From: Gymnopilus junonius
Lineage: Eukaryota; Basidiomycota; Agaricomycetes; Agaricales; Galerinaceae
Assembly: GCA_015501075.1 (NCBI GenBank)
Contig: JADNYJ010000551.1
Coordinates: forward strand, 1 to 20,923
Direction: 5' to 3'
Length of the DNA: 20,923 nucleotides
Positions 10,092 to 20,373 of the stretch are shown here, piece by piece. Numbering within the stretch: the stretch's first letter is position 1; every line of letters starts with the position of its first letter. Both the position numbers and the translations under genes were made by a program. Below the pieces are notes generated by a model. It was not told the origin of the DNA and did not search any database. It saw only the letters and a program-made list of their open reading frames with translations.

Positions 10092-10816
10092 ATGTCTGCA
10101 GCCGTTGTTCAACCGTCTTCAAGCTCTCGTCTCCGCACACAGGCACGCAAGAAGGTTAATGATGATGCTGCTTATTTCGGCCCCCCTGCCTCAACTGGGA
10201 TGAAGAGACAGGCAGCAGACAAAGCAGAGGGCGAACCCAGAGTGAAGCGGAAGAGAGTAGAAACGAACCAGGTTGCTTCAACAAGTGGCAAAAAGGATGC
10301 TGCGGAACCTGAACCTCGTAAATCCCTAGTGAGCTGTGTCTTATACTCACTGTCACTCGCGTCATTGAAAGCCTTCACTATTAGGTCGAATTTCAGAAGA
10401 TGTCCACGTCAATGCTACATCGCTACCTGATGCAATACAGCATCGTGCCGAGGGTATATCCCTCCCCTCTTTCCCCTGAAGATCCGCCTGCTCCTTCCTC
10501 CTTAGCCGACCCTGAACGCCAGACTCCTCGTCCCCCGAGTCCTCCTGCAGTGACACCTGCGAACCGGCCAAGACGTGATCCAAAGGAAGCTCAAATACGA
10601 AGGCGAAGCTCGCGTTTGCTGGAAGAAGAGCCTCCAACCCGCGTTCCAATCCTTGCTGATATTGTAGAAGTGCATGGAGTACTGGCAAGCATTGTAGAGA
10701 GACACTTCAGAGAGGTGACATCAGTGAACAGTCGCGACGAGGTGGACACGCTTGCATCGTTTATGTGTGCAGTAGAGAAGTCTAAAGGTGCAAAGAATGT
10801 GGGAAATACAGTATAA
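10092..10816 (+). CDS. Uncharacterised basic, Pro-rich protein, probably nuclear
   Basis: Two exons, 10092-10328 and 10385-10816, join in phase 0 through a good GTGAGC...TTAG intron to give 222 aa. The N-terminus is Ser- and Lys/Arg-rich, with a likely nuclear localisation signal (EPRVKRKRVE). Across the intron the protein reads VEFQKMSTSMLHRYLMQYS, then VPRVYPSPLSPEDPPAP, a Pro-rich linker, a basic patch (RRRSSRLLEEEPPTR) and a predicted helical C-terminus (ILADIVEVHGVLASIVERHF). The LHRYLMQYSIVPRVYPSPL segment looks like a conserved core. I do not recognise the family. Regulatory or chromatin-associated roles are possible but unproven. The exon structure is well supported. Confidence 0.65.
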
Positions 10817-11174
10817 GACGCGCATCTGTTCATGTAGATTGCTGATTTGTCTTCCAGTCTGTTAGCGTCTGTATAGCGTATAATACTTATTGTAGGCATG
10901 AATTTTCTATCTATTAATAACAACTTCGATTTACTTTCAGCTCCAAACGTTTTCTCTTCGCAAGGTCGTATGATATCGACAAAAATTTTGAATCATGACC
11001 AGCCATGTATCTTTCTAAGAACAACTGCAACAAACTCGCTCTTACTGATCTAGTATAGTTAGAAATTGACTATGACCACACCGAATTGGGTGAGCCGATC
11101 GGCAAAGACTACCGTGACTCCTTTCCTCCGAACTTGTGGTGCATTATTAAATTTCGTTACTCCCATATCTCGAG
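10817..11174. other. Intergenic spacer before the ABCF gene
   Basis: This 358-base AT-rich spacer contains no supported gene. It should hold the 3' UTR of the upstream gene and the promoter of the ABCF gene. TGACTC is also present near 11115, followed by C, which is a weaker match to the Gcn4 site. Confidence 0.35.
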
Positions 11175-14100
11175 ATGTCCTCTGAAGATCTTGCAGAAGA
11201 AATACGAACGAGTTTCCCCGGAACCGAAGAGGTCATTGTTCAATATCTCGCTGGTTACCTTGTCGATGATGCAGGCGAGGAAGAAGATGTTTTGCAGGTT
11301 GCTCAAAGCATCCTGAAGTCGGTGGCAGGGGGGAGAGATGACGCTCTTGAGAAACTCATGGTCCGCCTGGGTGACATTCTCGAAGAGCAATTGAGTGCTC
11401 GTTTAAAGAATAAATCTCGCCCCAAGTTGCAAAAACTCGACAAGGTCATGGACATGAGCAAATCTCATCTTTCGAACACAATTGCGTTGTCGGAGGGTGT
11501 GGATCTGGAATCCATTAATAAGGGAAAGTGCGTCTCTACATTATTCTCTAAAATATTTGACCTCAGCCGTCAATTAAAAGGGCATCGAGAGTGGACGTAA
11601 AAAGCTCGAAAAGCAGGAAGCAAAGTTGAAAGTAATCTCATTCGAATGCATAATCGATTATAGTTTCTGACTCAATTATTAGGCAAAAATAGAAAAGAGG
11701 TCTCGAAGAGACCTGTACGAAGGATCGAAGCTACTCGACGCTCACCGAAAACAGGTATGGAATAAACTTCATATCTTGCCTAATTTTTCCTCATGACACC
11801 TCCTTAGCAAACTTACGAAGAAATGTTCATGAAGGTGAGCATGCCCAGCGGAAATCGTTCAAGAATGGGGCCATTTATGTCATCATGATAGATAAATCCT
11901 TTGGAAGCGACGGCGGGTTCAAAAAACAAAAGCAAGGACATACACCTCCCATCTATCGACGTCAATTTCGGGTCGAATCGCATATTGTTGGTCTTTTCTT
12001 GTCCAAGAATTTGGATCTTGTAGATATCTCACCTTTGCACATGCAGGTCTGGGGCGAGCCTCACATTGGCATATGGCCGTCGTTATGGCTTGATTGGCCG
12101 AAATGGTGCGCATATTCAGACTTACTTCACATTCCTGCTGATGTGCCGGTTATTGTTAGGTGTCGGTAAATCAACACTTTTGAGGCAAATTGCCATGCGT
12201 GAAGTCCCGGTTCCTGCACATATTTCAATCCTATTCGTTGAGCAAGAGGTAACTTTCACTCCACTGACAAAGTAGATAGCTATTGAATGTCTTCCACAGA
12301 TAGTCGGAGATGACACTCCGGCCATTGAGTCAGTCTTAAAAGCTGATGTCTGGCGTGATCATTTAATGAAGGAGCAAGGGCTTCTGGATGCAAAGCTGAC
12401 GGAATTAGATTCGGAAGGTGACGACAAGAGGTTTGAAGATGCCAGGGAAGAATTGTCCTCCAGATTAGCCGAAGTACATGCAAGGCTGTCTGACATGGAT
12501 GCTGCGAGTGGGCCCGCTCGTGCCGCGGCTCTTCTTGCTGGTAGGAATCTACATTCCCACTTCTCACCGACAGCAGACTTAACAAGTCTTTCAGGTCTTG
12601 GATTTGACGAAGCTGACCAACAAAGGCCTACTAGATTCATTTAGTGGAGGCTGGAGGTTAGTATGGCTCCCAAAGTATTACTTGTCTGACGCTGTTTCAG
12701 GATGCGTCTTGCACTGGCTCGTGCATTGTTTGTCAAGGTTCGTGAACAGCGCCAAGTTGACGTTCAATACTTATGATTTCCTTGATAGCCTGCCTTGTTA
12801 TTGCTGGATGAACCTTCAAATCACAGTAAGTTCCTTCCTCTTATCTGAGGCAATGTTGACACAGCGCGTAGTCGATTTAAATGCATTGGCATGGCTCGAA
12901 GATTATTTACAAACCTGGCCAGGGACACTTCTTGTTGTGTATGTGACATCAGGTTGTTTTAGCGCCTACGAGCTTACCGAACCTTGTGCAGATCCCACGA
13001 TCGTGCATTTTTGTAATGCGTTATATCATTTTTTTCTGTCTTGCAAACTGGACGCCCCTCTAGGGATGCTGTTGCCACAGATATCATTCATCAGCACTCA
13101 GGTAGACTGGATTATTACAAAGGGTTTGTTTTTAAAATATTGATCGTATTCCCTAGCTGATGCTCCGAATCAGGAATTTCACGCAATTCTATTCAACGAA
13201 GTCCGAGCGAGACAAGAATCTCAGGAAAGAGTATGAAACCCAGATGGAATATCGCAAGCATTTACAAGCATTCATCGATCGTTGGAGATATAATGCCAAC
13301 CGAGGTTCTTTTACATTCCAGGCCGAATTACAGCAATCATTCTTATGTTTGTTAATACAGCTGCTCAGGCACAGATGAAGATCAAGATTCTGAGAAGGTA
13401 CCAAATATATTCCAGTTGTCTTCGACGTACTGATCCCGCCTAGTTGCCAGATCTTGAACCTCCTGAAGCCGAAGAAACCGAGCAATTCAAGTACGTACTA
13501 TAGACGGCCGTTATTTAATGTCGTTGCTGATTGACTTCGAATTAGCTTCCCTGAAAACCGATAAAATATCTCCGCCGCTATTACAAGCAAATGAGGTCAC
13601 ATTTGGATATTCGTCGGACAAAATACTCCTAAAGGGTGTCAATTTCGACGTCGGCCTTGATTCCAGAATTGCCATGGTTGGCGCAAATGGGGCCGGAAAA
13701 TCGACTCTGTATGGACACTAACCTTATTAATTAAAAATTGCTGATACCGAATTTACTCCAGAATCAAGCTTCTGACCGGGGATTTGAAGCCAATTTCGGG
13801 CCACGTAACTCGTAATGGTCGTCTAAGAGTGTATGCTTTCTAATGGTTGAATGGAAGTATTCGCTTACACTTTATTACAGCGGCTATTTCGCTCAACACC
13901 ATATTGAGACCTTGGTGCCGACTATGACCCCGGTGCAGTCTTGGCTTCAAAGTTTCCAGGGAGAAGTGAACAAGAATACCGGGGACATCTGGGCAACTTC
14001 CAGATTAGTGGTATGACTGGGTGAGAACTTTCGCGACCTCTTGCACCACAATTTCTTAAATGTAAAACCAGCCTCCAATTAATCGGAACGCTGAGTGGAG

Positions 14101-14596
14101 GTCAGAAATCTCGAGTGGCATTTTCATTACTTTCTCTCCAGAAGCCTCACATTCTCCTTCTGGACGAGGCAAGTGCAGTCAACTCGTGTCTAAAGCAAAA
14201 TCTAACCGTCCTATTAGCCAACCAATCATCTTGATATTGAAGTAAGAAAAATATGTGTCGTATTTTCTTTTCCTCTTGTTAACTGGCTTACAGGGTCTCG
14301 ATGCTTTGATGCTCGCTTTGAAGAAGTGGAATGGTGGTGTCATCATCATCTCTCATGACGAGAGGTTTATAACCACCGTTGCTAAGGAGGTATGTGTGCA
14401 GGTTAGAAGCAGAAGCCTACCTTTCACTTTTTGAAATCCTAGCTCTGGGTCTGCGGAAATGGCTCAGTTACGAAGTTTAAGGGTGATGTACAAAGTTATA
14501 AGGTAAGACTATAACCGTTCTTTTGATATTGTATGCCATTGAACATCTATTTTATTTTAGAACCTCATTGTCAACAACATCAAAGCTAAGCCATGA
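11175..14596 (+). CDS. GCN20: ABCF ATPase, Gcn20/ABCF3 type (five one-base indels)
   Basis: A soluble twin-ATPase of the ABCF class. In yeast, Gcn20 with Gcn1 promotes activation of the eIF2-alpha kinase Gcn2 on ribosomes. There are 25 exons; first 11175-11527, last 14561-14596. An N-terminal helical region ([16 protein letters not shown]) leads to INKGK and [16 protein letters not shown]1 has [15 protein letters not shown] (Walker A, split by intron 12106-12159), [27 protein letters not shown] and VVSHDRAF. The linker [20 protein letters not shown] follows. ABC2 has [37 protein letters not shown] and IIISHDERF. The predicted length is 723 aa, typical for ABCF3. Exons 2, 9, 16, 18 and 20 each differ by one base from what the conserved frame needs: missing base near 11600, extra near 12636, missing near 13392, extra near 13555, missing near 13940. 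Intron 14169-14217 is GC-AG. The exon count is unusually high for 3.4 kb. Confidence 0.92.
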
Positions 14597-14801
14597 GGTT
14601 GAAGATGTTGTTACAATATTCTATGTCACTTGGGCCCAGGTTGGCCATGCAAAATGACGAAGTGTCATCAAATCAGCAACCCATATTGACGTAACTTTTA
14701 GGCCGTTTTTTCAACCAATTTTTGGGGTTCAAAGGGGAAGGGCCTTAAATTGACATGAATTTTGCCTATTACATGAAAAGCTGTATTGTGATGAGTGACA
14801 T

Positions 14802-14805
14802 AAAA
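14802..14805 (-). terminator. Pol III terminator of the tRNA gene
   Basis: On the minus strand a TTTT run starts two bases after the 3' end of the tRNA-Gly gene. This is the minimal RNA polymerase III termination signal. It fits the position, though four T residues make it a short example. Confidence 0.6.
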
Positions 14806-14806
14806 G

Positions 14807-14878
14807 TACACTGAAGGGGAGTCGAACCCCTGCCGCTTGCTTGGAAGGCAAGCATGATAACCGCTTCACCATCAGTGT
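14807..14878 (-). tRNA. tRNA-Gly (anticodon UCC), intronless
   Basis: The minus strand folds into a complete 72-nt cloverleaf. The 7-bp acceptor stem is ACACTGA/TCAGTGT with discriminator A. The D stem is GTGA/TCAT. The anticodon stem CTTGC/GCAAG encloses the loop CTTCCAA, giving anticodon TCC (UCC), which decodes GGA. A 4-nt variable loop follows, then the T stem AGGGG/CCCCT with loop TTCGACT. The B box GGTTCGACTCC matches the consensus exactly and the A box is good (TGGTGAAGCGG). No intron and no encoded CCA. It lies between the ABCF gene and the topoisomerase II gene, divergent from the latter. Confidence 0.96.
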
Positions 14879-15077
14879 ATTCATAAGATCTAAATAGGAT
14901 ACTTTAGTAATTATGACTGGAGGCCTTACGGGCCGGTACTTACATGTTACAGTGACTGTGTGTGACTCCACGCGCACTGAATCAACGCGTCGTAGTCACG
15001 CGACATTTGTTACGTTACTTTACTGCAACACACACCTCAACTCGACGCACCATCATCTTGCATTCATATATTCTATC

Positions 15078-18000
15078 ATGAGCTCTTCCGGCGAGGAAGA
15101 CTTTGATTTTGACGTGTCTGGATCAGAGTCTGATGATTATGAACCTGTCAATAAGAAAGTGGGTATTCAACCTTGTTACGGACACATGTCATCCTGACCT
15201 CTCTTTCTGTTAGGCCCCGTCAAAATCGAAGACTACACCCAAAACCGTGGAGAAACCAAAATTAGTATCCGTGAAAGCTAAAGCCAAACCTGCGCTGAAG
15301 AAGAAAGTTCTAGTTGACCATGACGATAATGTCGCAGAAGAGAGTGGCATGGAGGTTGACCAAGGCGAGCCTGAAAACGAGGAGTTAGACGCGTCTTCCA
15401 GCAGGCAAGAGCCGCAAAGAAGAAGAAGACTGCTACCGAAACGTATACTAAGGTCCTTTCATTTTTGAATGACTGTACTCTATCTGAATGCATTCACTTC
15501 AGCTCACTCAACTAGAACACATTCTCAAGCGGCCGGATTCGTATATTGGAAGCGTTGAAACTATCACGCAAACTATGTGGACTTACGACATGGAAACCAA
15601 GCGTATGGTCTACCGGGACGTAAAATATGTCCCAGGTTTCTTCAGATAGTTGATGAGATTCTGGTTAATGCGGCTGACAACAAGGGTACGCGATGGGTCC
15701 TTATTTCGTGCTTCTTCTAACCCTCTGCCTGCATTCTAGATTAATGACGCATCCATGGATAGCCTCAAGGTCAATATTGACGTTGAGGAAAATACGATAT
15801 CCGTGTATAACAATGGCCACGGAATACCCATTGAAATTCATGAACGAGAAAAGATATATGTCCCAGAGCTCATCTTTGGGCACCTTTTGTCTTCGTCGAA
15901 CTATGATGATGATGAGAAGAAACTAACGGGCGGTCGTAACGGCTACGGTGCCAAACTCGCGAATATTTACTCTCATGAATTTACCGTTGAAACTGCGGAT
16001 AAGAAATACCCAGCAGAAATACAAGCAAACGTGGACCGATAACATGGGAAAATGCGGCAAGCCAAAGATCACGAAGAACTCGAAATCGGAGGAATATACC
16101 GTATAACGTTCAGGCCAGATTTGAAACGCTTCGGAATGGATAGGATTGACGAAGATACTGCCAGTCTGCTTCGAAAACGCGTGTACGACATGGCTGGGGT
16201 CCGTCAAAGATGTCAAAGTTTATCTCAACGACGAGCGACTTAAGGTCAAGAACTTCAAGCAATACGTTGAGATGTACATCAACTCAGTGCAAGCCGAAGC
16301 TGCAGAAATTCTGGAGGAGCTGCTCAGCCTAAACCTAATATCATTCACGAAGTGCTCGGCCCTCGATGGGAATAGCCTTCGCCGTCTCGGATGGAAGTTT
16401 TCAACAAGTTTCTTTTGCCAATTCGATCTCCACGATCAAAGGAGGCACCCATGTTACTTATATTGCGGACCAAATTGCCAAAAGTCTCGTTGCGGCTATA
16501 TCCAAGAAAAATAAGGCAGCCACTGTCAAACCTGTACAGATCAAGAATCATATGTGGATTTTTGTCAACGCCTTGATTGTAAATCCAACTTTTGACAGTC
16601 AGACAAAGGAGACGTTGACTCTTCCGGCGTCAAAATTCGGCAGCAAGCCTATCTTGTCAGAAGATTTCATGAAAAAGGGTAGGTTTATAAAAATCATCCG
16701 TTGCTCGTAATGATAATTTTCTCCAGTACTCAAATCATCGATCGTTGACAATGTTCTTAACTGGGCCAAATATAAAGCTGACCAGCAAATCAAGAAAACC
16801 GATGGCTCAAAGAGGGAGAGGCAGGTTTTTTTCTCGAATTCATAATTATATTGATGCTCATTCATTGACAGACTTCTTGGGTTGACAAAGCTGGCTGATG
16901 CGAACAATGCTGGCACGAGACACGCCAAAGACTGTACTCTCATTCTGACTGAAGGTGACTCGGCTAAAGCACTCGCGGTGGCTGGCTTAGGAGTCGTCGG
17001 GAGAGATAACTTTGGAGTCTTTCCTCTGCGCGGAAAGCTCCTGAATGTTCGCGAGGCGAAACACGACCAAATTATGAAGAACGAAGAGATTCAGAACATC
17101 AAAAAGATCATGGGCCTTCAGCATAACAAGGATTATAACAATACCTCTAGTCTTCGATATGGGCAACTGATGATTATGACAGATCAGGTTTGTTGGTAAA
17201 TTCATGTTCGACGTATGCTCATACTCCATTCAGGATCACGATGGCTCTCATATTAAAGGTCTTCTCATCAATTTCCTCGATCATTTCTACCCCTCTCTTC
17301 TTAAACTCCCCGAATTTCTCGTGGAATTTGTCACGCCAATTGTTCGAGTGCGTAGTGCGCCTCTTGGCTATGAGGTGATGTAGGCAGCTAACGTGGACCA
17401 CCTAGGTAACAAAAGGAAAGCAGCGCCGTGACTTTTTCACAATTCCAGAATATGAGCAGTGGCTTGAAGAAACACCAGATGCTAAGAAGTGGGCATCCAA
17501 GTACTTCAAGGTTAGTCATAGCATATGGTAATCGTACTGCGTACTTATCTCCAGACATAGGGTCTAGGAACAAGTAGCGATGCGGATGCTCGCGACTATT
17601 TCAGCCACATGGCAAAACATATGATACCGTTTGCGCCAACGCAAGAAGGCGACAGGGACCTCATAGATTTGGCGTTTAGCAAGAAGAAAGCTGATGAACG
17701 TAAGGAATGGCTTCGTCATTTTAAACCTGGAACTTATTTGGATCATCGCATGGATGAAATTCCGTATTCCGAGTTCATCAATAAGGAGCTCATTCTATTT
17801 TCCATGGCTGATAATATCCGTTCGATACCATCGGTGGCAGACGGTCTCAAACCGGGACAGAGGAAGGTTATCTGGGCTTGCTTCAAGCGTAAACTCAAAT
17901 CAGAAATCAAGGTTCGTTTGACTCTTCTTTTCCTGATAAAGAGTTCATGTAAATATTTTGTTCCAGGTTGCACAGCTCGTTGGTTATATCAGTGAGCACG

Positions 18001-20302
18001 CTGCTTACCATCATGGCGAAGCCAGTTTGGCTGCTACGATCATCAATTTGGCGCAAGACTTTGTGGGTAGCAACAATTTGAACATGCTAAAACCCTCGGG
18101 TCAGTACGGTACGCGAGACACTGGCGGCAAGGATCATGCAGCGCCTAGGTATATTTTCACGCAGCCTATGCCCCTTGCACGAGTCGTCTATAATGCTGCC
18201 GATGATCAACTCCTGAACCCACAGAAGGATGATAATACTCCGATCGAACCTGAATTTTATATGCCAATTGTTCCCCTAGTCCTCATCAACGGGGCGGAAG
18301 GTATCGGCACAGGTAAGTTGCAAACCAAAGGCGGGTGTATTATTCAGACTAATATGATACTTTTTGTAAGGTTGGAGTACCTCTGTTCCTTGCCACAACC
18401 CAGTAGACATCGTGACCAATATTAGACGGTTGATGAACGACGAAGAGATGATGCCGATGGTTCCTTGGTGGCGTGGGTTCAAAGGAGAGATCAAACCAGT
18501 GGCCAAGCACAAATATGATGTCTTTGGAGTTATCAAGAAGCTGAACGACACGACTGTAGAGATCACGGAGCTTCCTATTCACAAATGGACGCAAAATTAC
18601 AAGGCAGAGTTGGAGGCGATGATTGCTGGCGACAAGGAGAAAGAGAAGGACGGTGTGATCAAGGTTTATTGATTCGCGCTGTGGTGCTGTTCCGCAATAT
18701 TAATTTACTTTTTTTTCTCTAGGATTATAAAGAGCACCATGACAATATGAATGTGCATTTCATTGTCACGATGAGCACCCAGGATCTTGAAAAGGCTGAA
18801 GAGCAAGGCCTACTCGAGTTCTTCAAACTGACGTCCAAGATAAACACGAGTAACATGATCTGTTTCGACTTTGAAGGTAAAATCAAGAAATACGACTCGC
18901 CGGAGGAAATATTGGAAGACTTTTATCCGGTTCGCCTGGCTTACTACCAGAAACGCAAGGTCAGTGGTGCCTTTCGGGGAAAATATTTCAAGTCTTAAAG
19001 TTTCGATGCCAGGATTTCATGGCCAATGAGCTCCAAACAAGCTACGAGAAACTGACGAACCAGGCTCGATTTGTGCAGATGATCGTCAACAGGGAGCTGT
19101 CAGTTTCAAACCGCAAAAAGGCGGACATTGTGTCGGATCTGCGCAAGCACAAGTTCCGTCCTTTCCCCAAGGTGAACGCCAAGGCGAGCGGAGAGACAGA
19201 GCCTACGGCTGAGAACGAAGAGGAAGAGGGGGAAGAGGCCAATGATGCGGACACTGACTTTGATTACTTGCTTGGGATGGCTATCTGGAGTCTCACGAAA
19301 GAGAAAGTGGGTGGATACGTTAATTATTTGATACTGAATTTTTGACTGGCTGATCAGATCGAACGCCTTAGAGCACAAGCTGCAGAAAAGGAGGTCGAGT
19401 TGCTTGCTTTGCTCGAAAGGTCGCCAAAGGACCTGTGGAACACTGATTTGGACATGTTCCTTCGAGAATGGGAGGTGAGTTTCGAAAAACAAGTCAGATT
19501 GGGCAGAAACTGATACATGTGGTACAGAAAGATTGCCTCGAATTCGAAGAGAAGAAGGTGAAGGATGCCAGCGGTAAAAAGGTGAAACGCAAGCAGGCAG
19601 TTCTGAAAACGCGCAAGTCGATCGGGACGCGGGATGCCTCGGATGACGATGATGATTTCAAGCCCATCAAAGCACCTGCAGCGAAGCGGAAACCCGCCGC
19701 CGAGCCAAACAAGACGATCGGAACTGCGAAAGGGAAGGAAAAGGCAAAGGAGAAGGATGAGGTCAGGGCGAAGAAAGAGGAGGCGCCGTCGAAGCGCACG
19801 GCTGCTCAGCAGAAGAAACTGGATGACTACTTTGATGGCAACAGCGATGACGAGCCTCCTCCGCCTCACAAGGGCAAGGAACCGGCAAAGAAAGTGACGA
19901 AAGTGGAAGAGTCTGACTCTGAAATCGAGGTGGTGGAGAAGGCGAAGGGCAAAGGGGCGGCAAAGGGGACTGACGTGGCTCGGAAAGGAAAGACAGCAGC
20001 AAAGCGCACAATAGTGGAATCAGACGGGGAGAGTGACGCAGCGGCATGGAAAGGCAAGGGCAAGGAGAAACGCAAGAGGTGAGTGGGTCACGGAGGGCTA
20101 GAACAGGACTAACAATAGAGACAGCGTGGGATCCGAGTCTGAAGATGAATTGGGACTGACTCCACCAGCGAAGAAAAGCAAGACGCTGGCAGGGAAGATG
20201 AAGCCAGCATCACCGGCAAGGAAGAGGGCAGCAAAGTCTAGACCGAAATATGTGGAGATCTCGTCAGATGACTCGGACGGATCGATGTTTGTGGATGAAT
20301 GA
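15078..20302 (+). CDS. TOP2: DNA topoisomerase II (eight one-base indels in the 5' part)
   Basis: This essential type IIA topoisomerase passes one duplex through a break in another, using ATP, in the nucleus. Sixteen exons run from ATG 15078 to TGA 20300-20302, about 1481 aa after frame correction, a normal length. Order: acidic N-tail; LEHILKRPDSYIGSVE; GHKL ATPase with EILVNAADNK, VYNNGHGIPIEIH and GGRNGYGAKLANIYS; transducer with SFANSISTIKGGTHVTYIAD; TOPRIM with LILTEGDSAKALAVAGL, PLRGKLLNVREA and MIMTDQ/DHDGSHIKGLLINF; cleavage domain with GLKPGQRKVIW and the catalytic Tyr in APRYIFT (codon 18150-18152); then a Lys/Glu-rich C-tail with acidic Ser motifs. Frame breaks lie near 15405, 15644, 15685, 16007, 16100, 16198, 16307 and 16371. 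None is seen from 16727 to the stop. Intron 16821-16871 fits only as GC-AG. Identification is certain; the breaks are probably sequence errors. Confidence 0.96.
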
Positions 20303-20373
20303 CGTCATGTGGGATAGTAGAGATAATATGGTACAAGTCAAAGCGTAAATTCAATAAATCGTTTTTCTCGCCG

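Noticed and set aside
11175..14596. Pseudogene status for the ABCF gene
   Set aside because: All Walker, signature and switch motifs are intact and 24 introns have usable borders. Only single-base length changes interrupt it, which fits sequence error better than decay.
14701..14750. AGGCC...GGGCCT pair as terminal repeats of a small element
   Set aside because: The match is only a few bases with no target-site duplication. Such a pair is expected by chance.
19354..19869. Minus-strand open frame of 171 codons
   Set aside because: It is the antisense shadow of the Lys/Glu-rich topoisomerase II tail, whose composition keeps the opposite strand open. The plus strand has a consistent exon chain.
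15078..20302. Programmed frameshifting in topoisomerase II
   Set aside because: Eight unrelated sites with both gains and losses, no shared slippery sequence, and no such mechanism known in this family.
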